Source: F22 sp963678855 | GTDB lineage: Bacteria > Bacteroidota > Bacteroidia > Bacteroidales > Bacteroidaceae | Assembly (NCBI GenBank): GCA_963678855.1 | Contig: OY787448.1 | Span: 1,984,001 to 2,048,000 of the forward strand | Direction of reading: 5' to 3' | Length of the DNA: 64,000 bases | Part shown: positions 1-8,552 of the stretch, one piece after another | How positions within the stretch are numbered: the stretch's first letter is position 1 | Layout: each line of letters opens with the position of its first letter | Notes under the pieces: generated by a model | The model's database searches: none | Seen by the model: the letters and a program-made list of their open reading frames with translations, nothing else | Told to the model about the DNA's origin: nothing | Position numbers and translations under genes: made by a program

Positions 1-1004
1 CAGTAGTATACGCAGCGCAAATCTCTTTATCGCAAGATAGTTGGGTAGCACAGACTGAGGAAGATCCTGGTACCATGCGTGAACTAGATACAAAGTCTAC
101 TTCTGTTAAGTACAATATGCCTTCTTCAGAGATCGGCCGTGCTTTGGTAGAACTTGCAAAATATCCAAGCGAGGAGGAAACTCCAGAAACACAAATGTTC
201 TATGTACGTCTTAAGGCGACAGTTGAAGGACAAACTCCTGTATATTCTAATGTAATCGCTTTAACAGCGGTTCCTTATTATATCGAGTTGAAGGCGGCAT
301 TGCCTAACTTCTTGTTCCTTATTGGTAACTGGATCGGTGATGGTTCATGGAATAATGGTATGGATAAGATTGGTACAGCTACAGTGCCTTTGGCTCTAGT
401 AGATGGTGCATCTTACAATGTGAAGACTGGTGACGGTCTATTTACATTTACTGGCGAGTTCCCTACAGCTACTTCAGATAACGGATTCAAACTAATAGGT
501 CTGGTGGACGATGTTATCAGCTGGGATGTTCAATGGGGTAATGGTGAAGATGGTGATACTCCTGGCAACTCTGATTTGAAGTACAACGATGGTGGTTCTG
601 GTCACATCGGTTTTGCAGAAGAAGGTTGGTACAAGATCAACTTGAACACTGAAACTAATGAGTTGACATTTGACCATCTAGATGCTGAGCCTCATGCTGC
701 ATACGATTCTATGGGTCTTATTGGTACATTCAATGATTGGGCAGAGCAAGAGCCAATGACTCAAGTAGGTAACTTCACACACGTGTGGACAACTACTTAT
801 ACTTTTGCTGAAGATGCAGAGTTGAAGTTCCGTGCAAATGACTCTTCGGATTACAGCTGGGGTGCGAAGAACCCTGCAGCTTCTCAGGATGAAACAGATT
901 TCCCTTATGGACTTACAGGTGGTGAAAACCTTAAAGTTCCTGCAGGTACATACATCATTATCTTTAATGATATTGATTTGACTTATTACTTCTTTGCACA
1001 ATAA
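1..1004 (+). CDS. SusE/SusF-like starch-binding outer membrane protein, 5' end outside window
   Basis: The reading frame is open back to the left edge (first full codon at base 3), so this is the C-terminal part, at least 333 residues. Two regions resemble the starch-binding beta-sandwich repeats of SusE/SusF: one around LFLIGNWIGDGSW, and a C-terminal one around GLIGTFNDW, followed by LKFRANDSSDYSWGA and an ending in a string of aromatic strands. Proteins of this family are surface lipoproteins that bind starch beside SusC/SusD; the signal peptide lies off-window. The next gene, 25 bp downstream, encodes a protein with the same C-terminal fold, and the amylase after it supports a starch locus. 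The stop codon is TAA at 1002-1004. The family is clear; whether this is SusE or a second SusF-type protein is not. Confidence 0.85.
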   Translation, partial: VVYAAQISLSQDSWVAQTEEDPGTMRELDTKSTSVKYNMPSSEIGRALVELAKYPSEEETPETQMFYVRLKATVEGQTPVYSNVIALTAVPYYIELKAALPNFLFLIGNWIGDGSWNNGMDKIGTATVPLALVDGASYNVKTGDGLFTFTGEFPTATSDNGFKLIGLVDDVISWDVQWGNGEDGDTPGNSDLKYNDGGSGHIGFAEEGWYKINLNTETNELTFDHLDAEPHAAYDSMGLIGTFNDWAEQEPMTQVGNFTHVWTTTYTFAEDAELKFRANDSSDYSWGAKNPAASQDETDFPYGLTGGENLKVPAGTYIIIFNDIDLTYYFFAQ

Positions 1005-1029
1005 TCATAACTACTAATCCATTAGAAAA

Positions 1030-2445
1030 ATGAAGAAATTTTCAATCTATATGATGTCCTTTTTCTTGGCTGCAGGATTTGTAGCGTGTGATGACACATT
1101 TGAAGAGGACTACAATGATGATGTGGCTGCGCCACAGAGTTATACAGAAGATGGCACTTACGGTACAACGTTTACCGTAAGTGAATCAAACGGCGGAGTT
1201 GTTGACTTGCGCACAGCTGATACTGATGTATCGTTGTTTAGCGTAACTGCTATTCCTGAATATACTGCTGCAGAAGGTGCAAGCGTGACATACCGAGCTT
1301 TGCTTTCTCAAACAGATGACCTAGCCGATGCAAAAGAGTTGACTCTTGCTGCTAACGGTACATCTTTGAGCCTTCCAAGTGCTGATCTTGATGCACTAGT
1401 TAAGGAAATGTTTGGCAAAGAGCCTACTGAACGTACAGTTTATGCACGTGTAATGGCTGCTGCTACAGATGTTAATGAGAACACATTGTCTCTAGGTTCT
1501 GCCGTGAAGACTTTGACCTTGACTCCAAACATGCGCACAATTGCTGCAAGCTATGTAATCAACGGTTCTGTAACGGGCGACGAAGACTTAGCTATGACAC
1601 ACAGTAGCTCTAGTGTTTATGAAGATACAAGCTTCTCTTTGATGTTTGAAGCTCTAGAAGATGCACAAAGCTTCTTGATCATATCTGCAGATGGTACTCA
1701 AACTTTGGGTGCTGCATCAGGTTCTGAAACAGCAACTGAAGGTACTCTCGTAGAAACTGGAGCACAAGCAATCACATTGGGTGATGCTATGTGGTATAAG
1801 GTTACAGTAAACATGGAAACTTTGGAATACACTATCGAAGCTTACGATATGACTCCTGAAGTATATGTTCCTGGTAACCACCAAGCATGGAATCCTGCAA
1901 CAGCTCCAATGTTGAAAACTCCAGCTATGGATGGTATCTATACTGGTTATCTATATTTGGATGGCGGCTTTAAGTTGCTAGCAAAACCAGATTGGGGAGC
2001 TACACAGTACCACTTCGGTAATGTATCAGGTGTCAGTGATAACATCTCTGGTGATGGTGAAAACTTCACGATTGCTGCTGGTTTTTATCAGTTGGTATAC
2101 AACCTACCTACAAACACGCTAGAAGCAACTGCTTTTGAGTGGGGACTTATCGGTGCTTTCAATGGATGGGGAAGCCAAACTAACATGACATGGAGTACTG
2201 ACGAGGGATGTTTTGTCCTAGAAGGTGTTGAATTGCCTGTTGGTGAATTGAAGTTCCGTGGTAACGACAGTTGGGATTACAATTATGGTGGTGACTTGAC
2301 AAATATGTCAGTAGGTGGTGCTAATATTGCTATCTCTGAAGCAGGAGTCTATACTGTTAAGCTATTCTTTGATGCTGATGGTACAGTTCGTGCAACATTT
2401 GACAAGACTGCTGAACTTCCAGCGCCTACAAGTACTGAACAATAA
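1030..2445 (+). CDS. SusF/SusE-like outer membrane starch-binding lipoprotein
   Basis: 471 residues. A lipoprotein signal peptide ends at a lipobox around FVAC (Cys20), followed by acidic residues (DDTFEEDYNDD), as in Bacteroidetes surface-exposed lipoproteins. An N-terminal Ig-like SusE-type domain (about 40-180) is followed by repeated starch-binding modules; the last two contain VYVPGNHQAWN and GLIGAFNGWGSQTNMTW, and the final one closely parallels the C-terminus of the preceding protein. The likely role is non-catalytic capture of starch or maltodextrin at the cell surface. It lies 25 bp after the SusE-like gene and is probably cotranscribed with it; a strong terminator follows at 2568. 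The SusE versus SusF label is uncertain. Confidence 0.85.
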   Translation: MKKFSIYMMSFFLAAGFVACDDTFEEDYNDDVAAPQSYTEDGTYGTTFTVSESNGGVVDLRTADTDVSLFSVTAIPEYTAAEGASVTYRALLSQTDDLADAKELTLAANGTSLSLPSADLDALVKEMFGKEPTERTVYARVMAAATDVNENTLSLGSAVKTLTLTPNMRTIAASYVINGSVTGDEDLAMTHSSSSVYEDTSFSLMFEALEDAQSFLIISADGTQTLGAASGSETATEGTLVETGAQAITLGDAMWYKVTVNMETLEYTIEAYDMTPEVYVPGNHQAWNPATAPMLKTPAMDGIYTGYLYLDGGFKLLAKPDWGATQYHFGNVSGVSDNISGDGENFTIAAGFYQLVYNLPTNTLEATAFEWGLIGAFNGWGSQTNMTWSTDEGCFVLEGVELPVGELKFRGNDSWDYNYGGDLTNMSVGGANIAISEAGVYTVKLFFDADGTVRATFDKTAELPAPTSTEQ

Positions 2446-2567
2446 TATGCTGAAGCGTACTATTAAAATAAACTTTGGAGAAGCAATGGCTTTTTCCATA
2501 GTAAATCTATTAATCGCATAAATTCCTGCATCGTCACTGAGGTGATGATTAGATAATGTAGATGCTT

Positions 2568-2604
2568 GAGGGTCGTCCTTGCAGGGGACGGCCCTCTCTT
2601 TTTT
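2568..2604 (+). terminator. Rho-independent terminator after the SusE/SusF genes
   Basis: An 11-bp stem (2568-2578 with 2586-2596, one G-T pair) has a 7-nt loop and is followed by TCTCTTTTTT. It separates the SusE/SusF transcript from the amylase gene, which has its own promoter. Confidence 0.85.
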
Positions 2605-2633
2605 GCTCCCATCAGTAGCGTATTACAAAATAT

Positions 2634-2708
2634 GCAAACGTTTGTATATCTCAACATGTTCCCTTTCTGTCACATTGTATCAAATTATGGGGTTATTCCT
2701 TATCTTTG
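2634..2708 (+). promoter_or_regulatory. Amylase promoter with LacI-type operator candidate
   Basis: TATCTTTG at 2701-2708 matches the Bacteroidetes -7 box TAnnTTTG, and a TTG lies at 2675-2677 (23-bp spacer, slightly long). Upstream, GCAAACGTTTGT at 2634-2645 contains a perfect 10-bp palindrome with a central CG, typical of operators for LacI-family regulators. The 304-bp gap 2446-2749 holds nothing else beyond the terminator. Confidence 0.6.
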
Positions 2709-2749
2709 TATTCAAACCTATAAACTGTTAAATAAAAATCGAGAAACTT

Positions 2750-5700
2750 ATGAGAACATTTTCAATTCGATTGTTTCTGTTGATGGCTGTCTTGTTTACG
2801 GCAGCGGCATGTAGTAGTGGTGATGATCCATTGCCAGATCCAAATGTTGACCCAACAGAGGCTACATTTACATCAACTATCGAAGCCCCAGCTACCAAGT
2901 TAGAAAACAACGCTTGGGTAGGTGGTGAAGAAGTTGGTATCTTTATGGTAAAGAGCGGTACTTCTGTTTTCCAAACTGTATCTGGTATGGCCAATACCAA
3001 ATATACAGCTGCTACTGATGGCGTACTTAGTCCATCATCAATGAAGCAAGCTTACCCTACAGATGGAAGTGCTGTAAGCTTCGTAGCTTATTATCCTTTC
3101 AATAATTCTGCTTCGTCGGGTAGCATTTCTATCGATTTATCTTCTACAACTACAGACCACGACTTGATTGTGGCAAAGACAGATGCTTCTTACAGCAAAG
3201 AAAATACTGCCGTAGCACTTACTTTTGCACACGTACTGAGTAAGGTTCACTTTGATGTGAAGGATGCTTCGGGTGCTGCAGTTGATGCATCCAAACTTGC
3301 GGTTGCTGCTCAAGTAAATAACAAAGGTACTTATTCTATCGTCAACGAAGAACTTACAGTGATTCAAGCTACGACAGCTGATACTCAGCTAGCTGTGAAA
3401 ACTGAAGGCAATGCAACGGTTGCTCATGGTATTTTGCTTCCTAGCACCACTTCAGGTACTAAGACTGTCAACACACTTAGGAAAGTGACTTTCTCATATG
3501 ATGGCAAAGATTATACATGGCTTATAGATGAGACGGGTATCGAGATGGAAGCAAATACTCAATATAATTATGAGGTAACACTTCCTACAGATGACGATGA
3601 AGCAACAGTCCTAGAAATGGGTTCTGTAACTGGCTGGGGATCTGAACATACAAATGTACCTGCAGAAGACTACTCACAAGTACCAGTAGGATTCAGTTTC
3701 AACCCAGAAACATTGAATGCAGATCAAGCATTGACTATCCGTTTCAAGGCAGACAGTAGCTCTGATCTTTATAACTTTACTGGTGATTGTTATCTACACG
3801 CTGGTGTGATTATCGAAGGTCAATGGAATTATGTGCCAACTGAGTGGAGTGAAAATATCGAGAAGAACCACTGGACAAAACTAACAGACAATATCTGGGA
3901 GTTTAAGATGACACCAAGCATCCGTGAATGGTTTGCTTCTGGTGAATCTCCAGTCAATAAACTTGGTTTGATAATCCGTAACGCCGACGGTACGAAAAAG
4001 GGGCTAGCAGAAGATTATTTCGTAACTGTAACTGATGACCAATATCAAGGATTCGTGGCAGATGCTTCTAAGATTAAGCAAGAAACTATGCCTACTGGTC
4101 TAGAATATGGTATCAACAAGGTTAGTGCTACTGAAGTGACTATCGTTCTTTATGACAAAGATACAGCTGGTAGCCACCACGAGTATGCTTATGTCGTGGG
4201 TGATATGAATGACTGGACTTTGGCTAATGACGATACTAGCTTGATGAAACGTGATGACGCTGCAGGTTGCTGGTGGATTACTTTCTCTGGTCTAGATGCT
4301 ACTAAGGAATATCGTTTCCAATACTACATTGGTGATGGTGCAGATACATTCCGTATGGCCGATGGTTATAGCCGAAAGGTTTTAGACCAAAACAATGACC
4401 AATATATCCCTGAATCTACATATCCATCTGCTGAAAGACAATATCCAGAAGGTGCATATGGTACTGTGTCTTGCTTCAAAATCCAAGAAGATGCATATGC
4501 TTGGCAAAATCCAAACTTTAAGATTGCAGATAAGAAAGATCTAGTGATTTACGAGTTGCTTCTTCGTGACTTCTCTGATTCACATGATCTAGATGGCCTA
4601 ATGGCTAAGCTAGACTATATCGAAACTCTAGGTGTAGATGCTATCGAGTTGATGCCTACACAAGAGTTTGATGGCAATGACAGCTGGGGATACAATCCTT
4701 GTTTCTACTTTGCTATGGATAAAGCTTATGGTACAGATAACGACTATAAAGCATTTATCGACGAGTGTCACTCTAGAGGCATTGCTGTTATCCTAGACGT
4801 TGTGTACAACCACATGACTGGTGCATCTCCTTTTGCACGTCTATATTGGGATGGTGGCAGTAATAAGACTGCAAGCAACAATCCATACTTTAATGTAGAT
4901 GCGAAGCACCCTTACAATGTGTTCCATGATATGAACCACGAAAGTCAATTGACTCGTGACATGGTGAAGCGCAACTTGAAGTTCTTGCTTGAAGAATATA
5001 AGTTCGATGGTTTCCGTTTCGACCTTGTCAAAGGTTTGACACAAAATGCAGGTGGTAATGACAGTGATGATAATGGTGCGTACGATGCATCTCGTGTTGC
5101 TATCGTGAGAGATTATCACAGTGCTATGATGGAAGCCAATCCTGACGCTATGATGATTCTAGAAGGCTTCTTAGCAAGCGATGAAGAGAATGTATATGCT
5201 GATGATGGTATCTTCTGCTGGAGAAACAAGAATCATCAATTCTGTGAGGCAGCTATGGGATGCCCAAGTAGCAATGCTAGCCTAGATGGTATGTACGAAC
5301 TCAAGGGCAACTGGGTATCATACATGTGTAGCCACGATGAAGAACGTCCTGCTTATAAGCAATTTAAGTACGGTCAAGATTACTTCAAGTATACTCAAGC
5401 TGCTCTTTCAGGTACTAAACTTGATAGCGGTATGAAGCAAATCGCTGCCAATTTTGCTTTATTCTTGACTGCTCCTGGGCCTAAGATGATCTGGCAGTTT
5501 GATGAGCTTGGTTATGACTACTCAATTGAGAAGAATGGTCGTACAGGTGCTAAGCCTATCAAGTGGAATTATTATGATACAGATGGTCCACGTAAGGACT
5601 TGTACAATACGGTATCTAAGATTATGAAGCTTCGTAATGATAACGAAGATCTATTTGATATCACAAGTACAATCTCTAAGAACTGGAGTGGTACTACTTG

Positions 5701-5914
5701 GTCTACTTCGGGTACGTATACGAAGCTGACTGCAGGTAGCAAAAACCTAGTTGTCATTGCTAACCTTTCTGGAGCTGCCCAAACATACTCTGTTACTTTC
5801 CAACACACTGGAAGCTGGACTGAGTATATTTCAGGTGATGATGTTGCAGTAGGTGCTGCTACAATGGATGTAGCTGTTCCAGCTTACGGATTCAAGATCT
5901 TCACTGACTTCTAA
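2750..5914 (+). CDS. Surface alpha-amylase lipoprotein (GH13) with N-terminal fimbrillin-like domain
   Basis: 1054 residues. The lipoprotein signal peptide ends at AAAC (Cys21). Residues about 35-300 look like a fimbrillin/Mfa-like domain (GEEVGIFMV, VSFVAYYPF, DLIVAKT, LTFAHVLSKVHFDV, then a Tyr-rich end strand and SVTGWGS). Residues about 305-450 resemble a DUF4961-type beta-sandwich, and about 470-600 a CBM48-like module (YVVGDMNDW). The GH13 barrel follows with all four conserved regions: DVVYNH (683-688), GFRFD (nucleophile Asp758), ILEGF (acid/base Glu805) and SHDEER (Asp863; Ser replaces the usual Asn). A C-terminal beta domain ends the protein. It should cleave starch at the surface, as SusG does, and pass oligosaccharides to SusCD. 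It has its own promoter. The GH13 call is firm; the domain names before it are from recalled patterns. Confidence 0.9.
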   Translation: MRTFSIRLFLLMAVLFTAAACSSGDDPLPDPNVDPTEATFTSTIEAPATKLENNAWVGGEEVGIFMVKSGTSVFQTVSGMANTKYTAATDGVLSPSSMKQAYPTDGSAVSFVAYYPFNNSASSGSISIDLSSTTTDHDLIVAKTDASYSKENTAVALTFAHVLSKVHFDVKDASGAAVDASKLAVAAQVNNKGTYSIVNEELTVIQATTADTQLAVKTEGNATVAHGILLPSTTSGTKTVNTLRKVTFSYDGKDYTWLIDETGIEMEANTQYNYEVTLPTDDDEATVLEMGSVTGWGSEHTNVPAEDYSQVPVGFSFNPETLNADQALTIRFKADSSSDLYNFTGDCYLHAGVIIEGQWNYVPTEWSENIEKNHWTKLTDNIWEFKMTPSIREWFASGESPVNKLGLIIRNADGTKKGLAEDYFVTVTDDQYQGFVADASKIKQETMPTGLEYGINKVSATEVTIVLYDKDTAGSHHEYAYVVGDMNDWTLANDDTSLMKRDDAAGCWWITFSGLDATKEYRFQYYIGDGADTFRMADGYSRKVLDQNNDQYIPESTYPSAERQYPEGAYGTVSCFKIQEDAYAWQNPNFKIADKKDLVIYELLLRDFSDSHDLDGLMAKLDYIETLGVDAIELMPTQEFDGNDSWGYNPCFYFAMDKAYGTDNDYKAFIDECHSRGIAVILDVVYNHMTGASPFARLYWDGGSNKTASNNPYFNVDAKHPYNVFHDMNHESQLTRDMVKRNLKFLLEEYKFDGFRFDLVKGLTQNAGGNDSDDNGAYDASRVAIVRDYHSAMMEANPDAMMILEGFLASDEENVYADDGIFCWRNKNHQFCEAAMGCPSSNASLDGMYELKGNWVSYMCSHDEERPAYKQFKYGQDYFKYTQAALSGTKLDSGMKQIAANFALFLTAPGPKMIWQFDELGYDYSIEKNGRTGAKPIKWNYYDTDGPRKDLYNTVSKIMKLRNDNEDLFDITSTISKNWSGTTWSTSGTYTKLTAGSKNLVVIANLSGAAQTYSVTFQHTGSWTEYISGDDVAVGAATMDVAVPAYGFKIFTDF

Positions 5915-5946
5915 AGAAATAGGTAACAATATTCATATTTAGATTG

Positions 5947-5984
5947 AGCCGCCTCGCTAGCATATACTAACGAGGCGGCTTCTT
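5947..5984 (+). terminator. Terminator after the amylase gene
   Basis: A perfect 10-bp stem (5947-5956 with 5971-5980) is followed by TTCTTTA, a short U-rich tail. It lies 30 bp after the amylase stop codon. Confidence 0.75.
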
Positions 5985-6039
5985 TATATACTTCCAATAT
6001 CTTGCACATAAGGTGTTAAGTCTATTCTTCTTACTAGGA

Positions 6040-6117
6040 GCGAGTCGATTGGGCATGCTATTCACCTCGATTGGGCGTGTCGAATCGAGGTGAATAGCAT
6101 GCCCAATCGAGACTCGC
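6040..6117. repeat. Long palindromic intergenic element
   Basis: The left arm 6040-6072 (33 nt) and right arm 6083-6117 (35 nt) are perfect inverted copies except for one 2-nt insertion, around a 10-nt centre. The word TCGATTGGGC occurs twice directly (6045-6054, 6067-6076) and once inverted (6101-6110), so the element also reads as about three 22-24-bp units. It lies between the amylase and rpmE2 terminators in a convergent gap of about 400 bp (5915-6314), with no coding potential. Similar designs occur at 24714 and 57171. Confidence 0.85.
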
Positions 6118-6234
6118 AAAGGATAGTAAATGAATCTAGTACCTTATAAGTGTTGAATCCACCTATATGCTCATACTAGTGAGCTAGGCTAGGATTGTAC
6201 TTCTGAGTGTATTGTAGTTCAGCATAGGGCACAA

Positions 6235-6267
6235 AAAAGGGTGCAACCGCAATGGTTGCACCCTTTT
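6235..6267 (-). terminator. Terminator of rpmE2
   Basis: A perfect 14-bp stem (6235-6248 with 6254-6267) has a 5-nt loop; on the minus strand it is followed by a run of Ts, so it ends rpmE2 transcription. Confidence 0.85.
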
Positions 6268-6314
6268 GAATTTCTTTTTCTCATGCCCTAAGGCAAATCA
6301 TGCCGAGTAAAGAA

Positions 6315-6569
6315 TTACTTCTTTTTACGGTTACCGTAACGGTTCATGAACTTATCTACACGACCAGCTGTATCGACAAGCTTAGACTTACCTGTGTAGA
6401 ATGGGTGAGATGTGTTTGAGATTTCAAGCTTTACTAGAGGATACTCTACGCCTTCGAACTCAATAGTTTCTTTTGTGTTAACAGTACTCTTTGACAAGAA
6501 TACGTCACCGTTAGACATGTCCTTAAATACTACTGGACGATAATTGTCAGGATGGATTCCTTTTTTCAT
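6315..6569 (-). CDS. rpmE2: 50S ribosomal protein L31, type B
   Basis: 84 residues, the normal length for the B-type L31. It begins MKKGIHPDNYRPVVF, carries the family core around SNTSHPFYTGK and ends in a basic tail (NRYGNRKKK). It lacks the zinc-binding Cys pairs of A-type L31, so it is the zinc-independent form and acts in the large ribosomal subunit. It is a single-gene unit with its own promoter about 75 bp upstream (6645-6675) and a strong terminator at 6235. Confidence 0.97.
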   Translation of the reverse strand: MKKGIHPDNYRPVVFKDMSNGDVFLSKSTVNTKETIEFEGVEYPLVKLEISNTSHPFYTGKSKLVDTAGRVDKFMNRYGNRKKK

Positions 6570-6644
6570 CTTACTATATTTTTTTTATTGATTTGCTGTT
6601 TAATACTATTTGGTAAGAATAGTGTAATGGGCATTTTCAGCGCA

Positions 6645-6675
6645 CAAAGATAAGAACACTTGATGGACTGACCAA
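6645..6675 (-). promoter_or_regulatory. Promoter of rpmE2
   Basis: On the minus strand a TATCTTTG -7 box (6645-6652) and a TTG -33 box (6673-6675) are separated by 20 bp, the standard Bacteroidetes arrangement. Transcription would give a leader of roughly 70 nt before the rpmE2 start. Confidence 0.75.
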
Positions 6676-6832
6676 ATGTTTTAAGAGTTTTTCGCTAGAT
6701 TAGAGGCTGTTTTCTATAGATGTACTCTTTTTATGCGAACAAAAATGGAAAAACACTCTGACACAGCTAGCTCTTTCCTCTAAGTCAAGCTCATATATTT
6801 AACGAAAAAAGAATATCTACTATACATAGTCA

Positions 6833-7218
6833 GGACTATTTGACCAGTATCTCCCTAAACTAGTTGTGATTTCTAATCAAACAGATGAAATGCAGCCAGA
6901 AGGTCACCCACAAGCTGTGGTTGTTGAGGATAGCATCGTGCATGGACAGCTATTTGATTGGGATATTGAAGTCGCCAATTATCTTCCAATGACGGCTGCC
7001 ATGCACGGTAAAGATAGACCAAGTACGTCAACTTTATGTCGCACGGAGTCACATCGGCTGTGTATGTTAAGGCTCATAAAAATGGCGTGACTAAAGAAGG
7101 ATGGGTGAGTTGTGGCAATTATATGTTCCTTCACTGTGCTTTGATGCTTGATAAAGACATCAGTATAGTTATGCCTGTGCGAGAGCCGAAACAATATAGA
7201 GCGCCTTTGATGCTGTAG
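6833..7218 (+). pseudogene. Frameshifted remnant, probably of a ResB-like cytochrome c biogenesis protein
   Basis: Two overlapping frames encode one continuous protein-like sequence. Frame one (to about 7013) reads LFDQYLPKLVVISNQ, then PEGHPQAVVVEDS and GQLFDWDIEVANYLPM. After a shift of one base near 7012-7019 the second frame continues TKYVNFMSHGVTSAVYV and GWVSCGNYMFLHCALML and ends VMPVREPKQYRAPLML before a stop at 7216-7218. No start codon or N-terminal part is found upstream, so the gene is truncated as well as shifted. The GWVSCGxxM and VMPxREPKxY pattern resembles the soluble domain of ResB/Ccs1 proteins of Bacteroidales as I recall them; that identity is tentative, but decay of a real gene is well supported. 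The rest of 6676-7322 shows nothing recognisable. Confidence 0.6.
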
Positions 7219-7322
7219 TGATATCTTTTGTACTATTGCAAGTATGCTGATTGGGTGTCAACTATTTGCTATCTGCAAAGGGAGCTAGTGTACATACTTA
7301 CGGATTGAGTTGATGCAAGTCT

Positions 7323-8552
7323 TTACTTGTCCAGCTTAGAGCAAGGACACATCTGCCTGTTACTCCATAGAATGATGGCTTGAATGATAGGTACCAAAGC
7401 TGTAACAAAGACAGTCGCTATAATGTAGGTACTGCGCATAGGGAAGCATGCGCCTATAAGGGGAACTACACACATGTACAGCATAACTCTTCTAGTCTTG
7501 TAGGCATAGCATTGATCTTCCTCCTTGTGTTCTACATTGTACCCTAGAAGTGTTGTCGATAGCATGGCCACAAAGCTAGCAAGCATAAAGCTTGTTTGTA
7601 CGATGCGGGGCACGTACTCATAATGGGCTTTAATGAGTTGAGGTAAAGCTGCACTCATAATGCCTAAACTTATCGTTAAAATAAGATGGGTGAAGGTCCA
7701 GAGGTAAAAACACACGATGCGGTGTTTCGGTATTTTTAAGTTGACTAGGTTGAAGTATCCCCAGAAAAGAGACATTACCAATAATGTGGCAAGTATCCCA
7801 TTGATAGGTACCATATGGTCGAAATGTGTTCTGGTAGCCCCGTACACGATAGCGTTGACTACTTCACCGAGCATGATAATAGTCAATAGTCCGAGACGTT
7901 CCGACATAGAGTAGGTGCCTCTACTGACCAAACTCACTTGTCTTTTATGTTCCTCGTTATTTCTGTGTCTAAATGTATAAAAAGGAGTGAGTAAGGTGTT
8001 GATACCACCAATAACCCATAGCCGATACATTTGCTCAGTAGGTAGTAGAGTAGATACTAGGAAGATAACTACTGTGACAACCAAAGCAAAAGAATAAGGG
8101 TAGGCCATGGTGCGGTGATCAGGGTCATGCACGCCAGTTCGCCACCACGAGATGGCGTTAATTATAAGGAATCCTGCATAGTTTAAGGCAAAGCCCATAC
8201 CTCCAGTTGTCATGACACTCTCAGCAAATGTGCACATCCCTAAGATGCTACCCATCATCGCAAAGGTAATGATATGCGTGCGCATATCATTGCTCCCATG
8301 TAAATCAAAATAACTGGTCCCATTGTACCAAGCCCACCATACTAGATAATATAAGCCAGCCATGACACCTATGTTTGCCCAGCTGAATGAGTTCATAAGG
8401 CCATTGGTCAGTTTGGCAATAAGGACCACAAAGACAAGGTCAAAAAATAGCTCTAGAAAAGTCACAGGTCGTTTAGGTGGACGTTCTCCTGCTCTGCGAG
8501 GATATTTCCACCACGATCGGTAAGTAGGAATAGTCTTGACAAGGTTACTCAT
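7323..8552 (-). CDS. LtrA family membrane protein (low temperature requirement A)
   Basis: 409 residues, largely hydrophobic with about ten to twelve predicted membrane segments. The start carries the LtrA signature: a basic stretch (RRAGERPPKRP) followed by VTFLELFFDLVFVVLIAKLT. LtrA was named from cold growth of Listeria; the biochemical function of the family is unknown. The ATG overlaps the last 8 bases of the upstream LacI-type regulator gene, so the two are translationally linked and share a transcript. A role linked to the neighbouring sugar-acid genes is not supported by anything in the sequence beyond that overlap. Confidence 0.85.
   Translation of the reverse strand: MSNLVKTIPTYRSWWKYPRRAGERPPKRPVTFLELFFDLVFVVLIAKLTNGLMNSFSWANIGVMAGLYYLVWWAWYNGTSYFDLHGSNDMRTHIITFAMMGSILGMCTFAESVMTTGGMGFALNYAGFLIINAISWWRTGVHDPDHRTMAYPYSFALVVTVVIFLVSTLLPTEQMYRLWVIGGINTLLTPFYTFRHRNNEEHKRQVSLVSRGTYSMSERLGLLTIIMLGEVVNAIVYGATRTHFDHMVPINGILATLLVMSLFWGYFNLVNLKIPKHRIVCFYLWTFTHLILTISLGIMSAALPQLIKAHYEYVPRIVQTSFMLASFVAMLSTTLLGYNVEHKEEDQCYAYKTRRVMLYMCVVPLIGACFPMRSTYIIATVFVTALVPIIQAIILWSNRQMCPCSKLDK

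Noticed and set aside
2463..2814. Small frames in the gap before the amylase gene
   Set aside because: They overlap the terminator, operator and promoter and show no protein-like composition.
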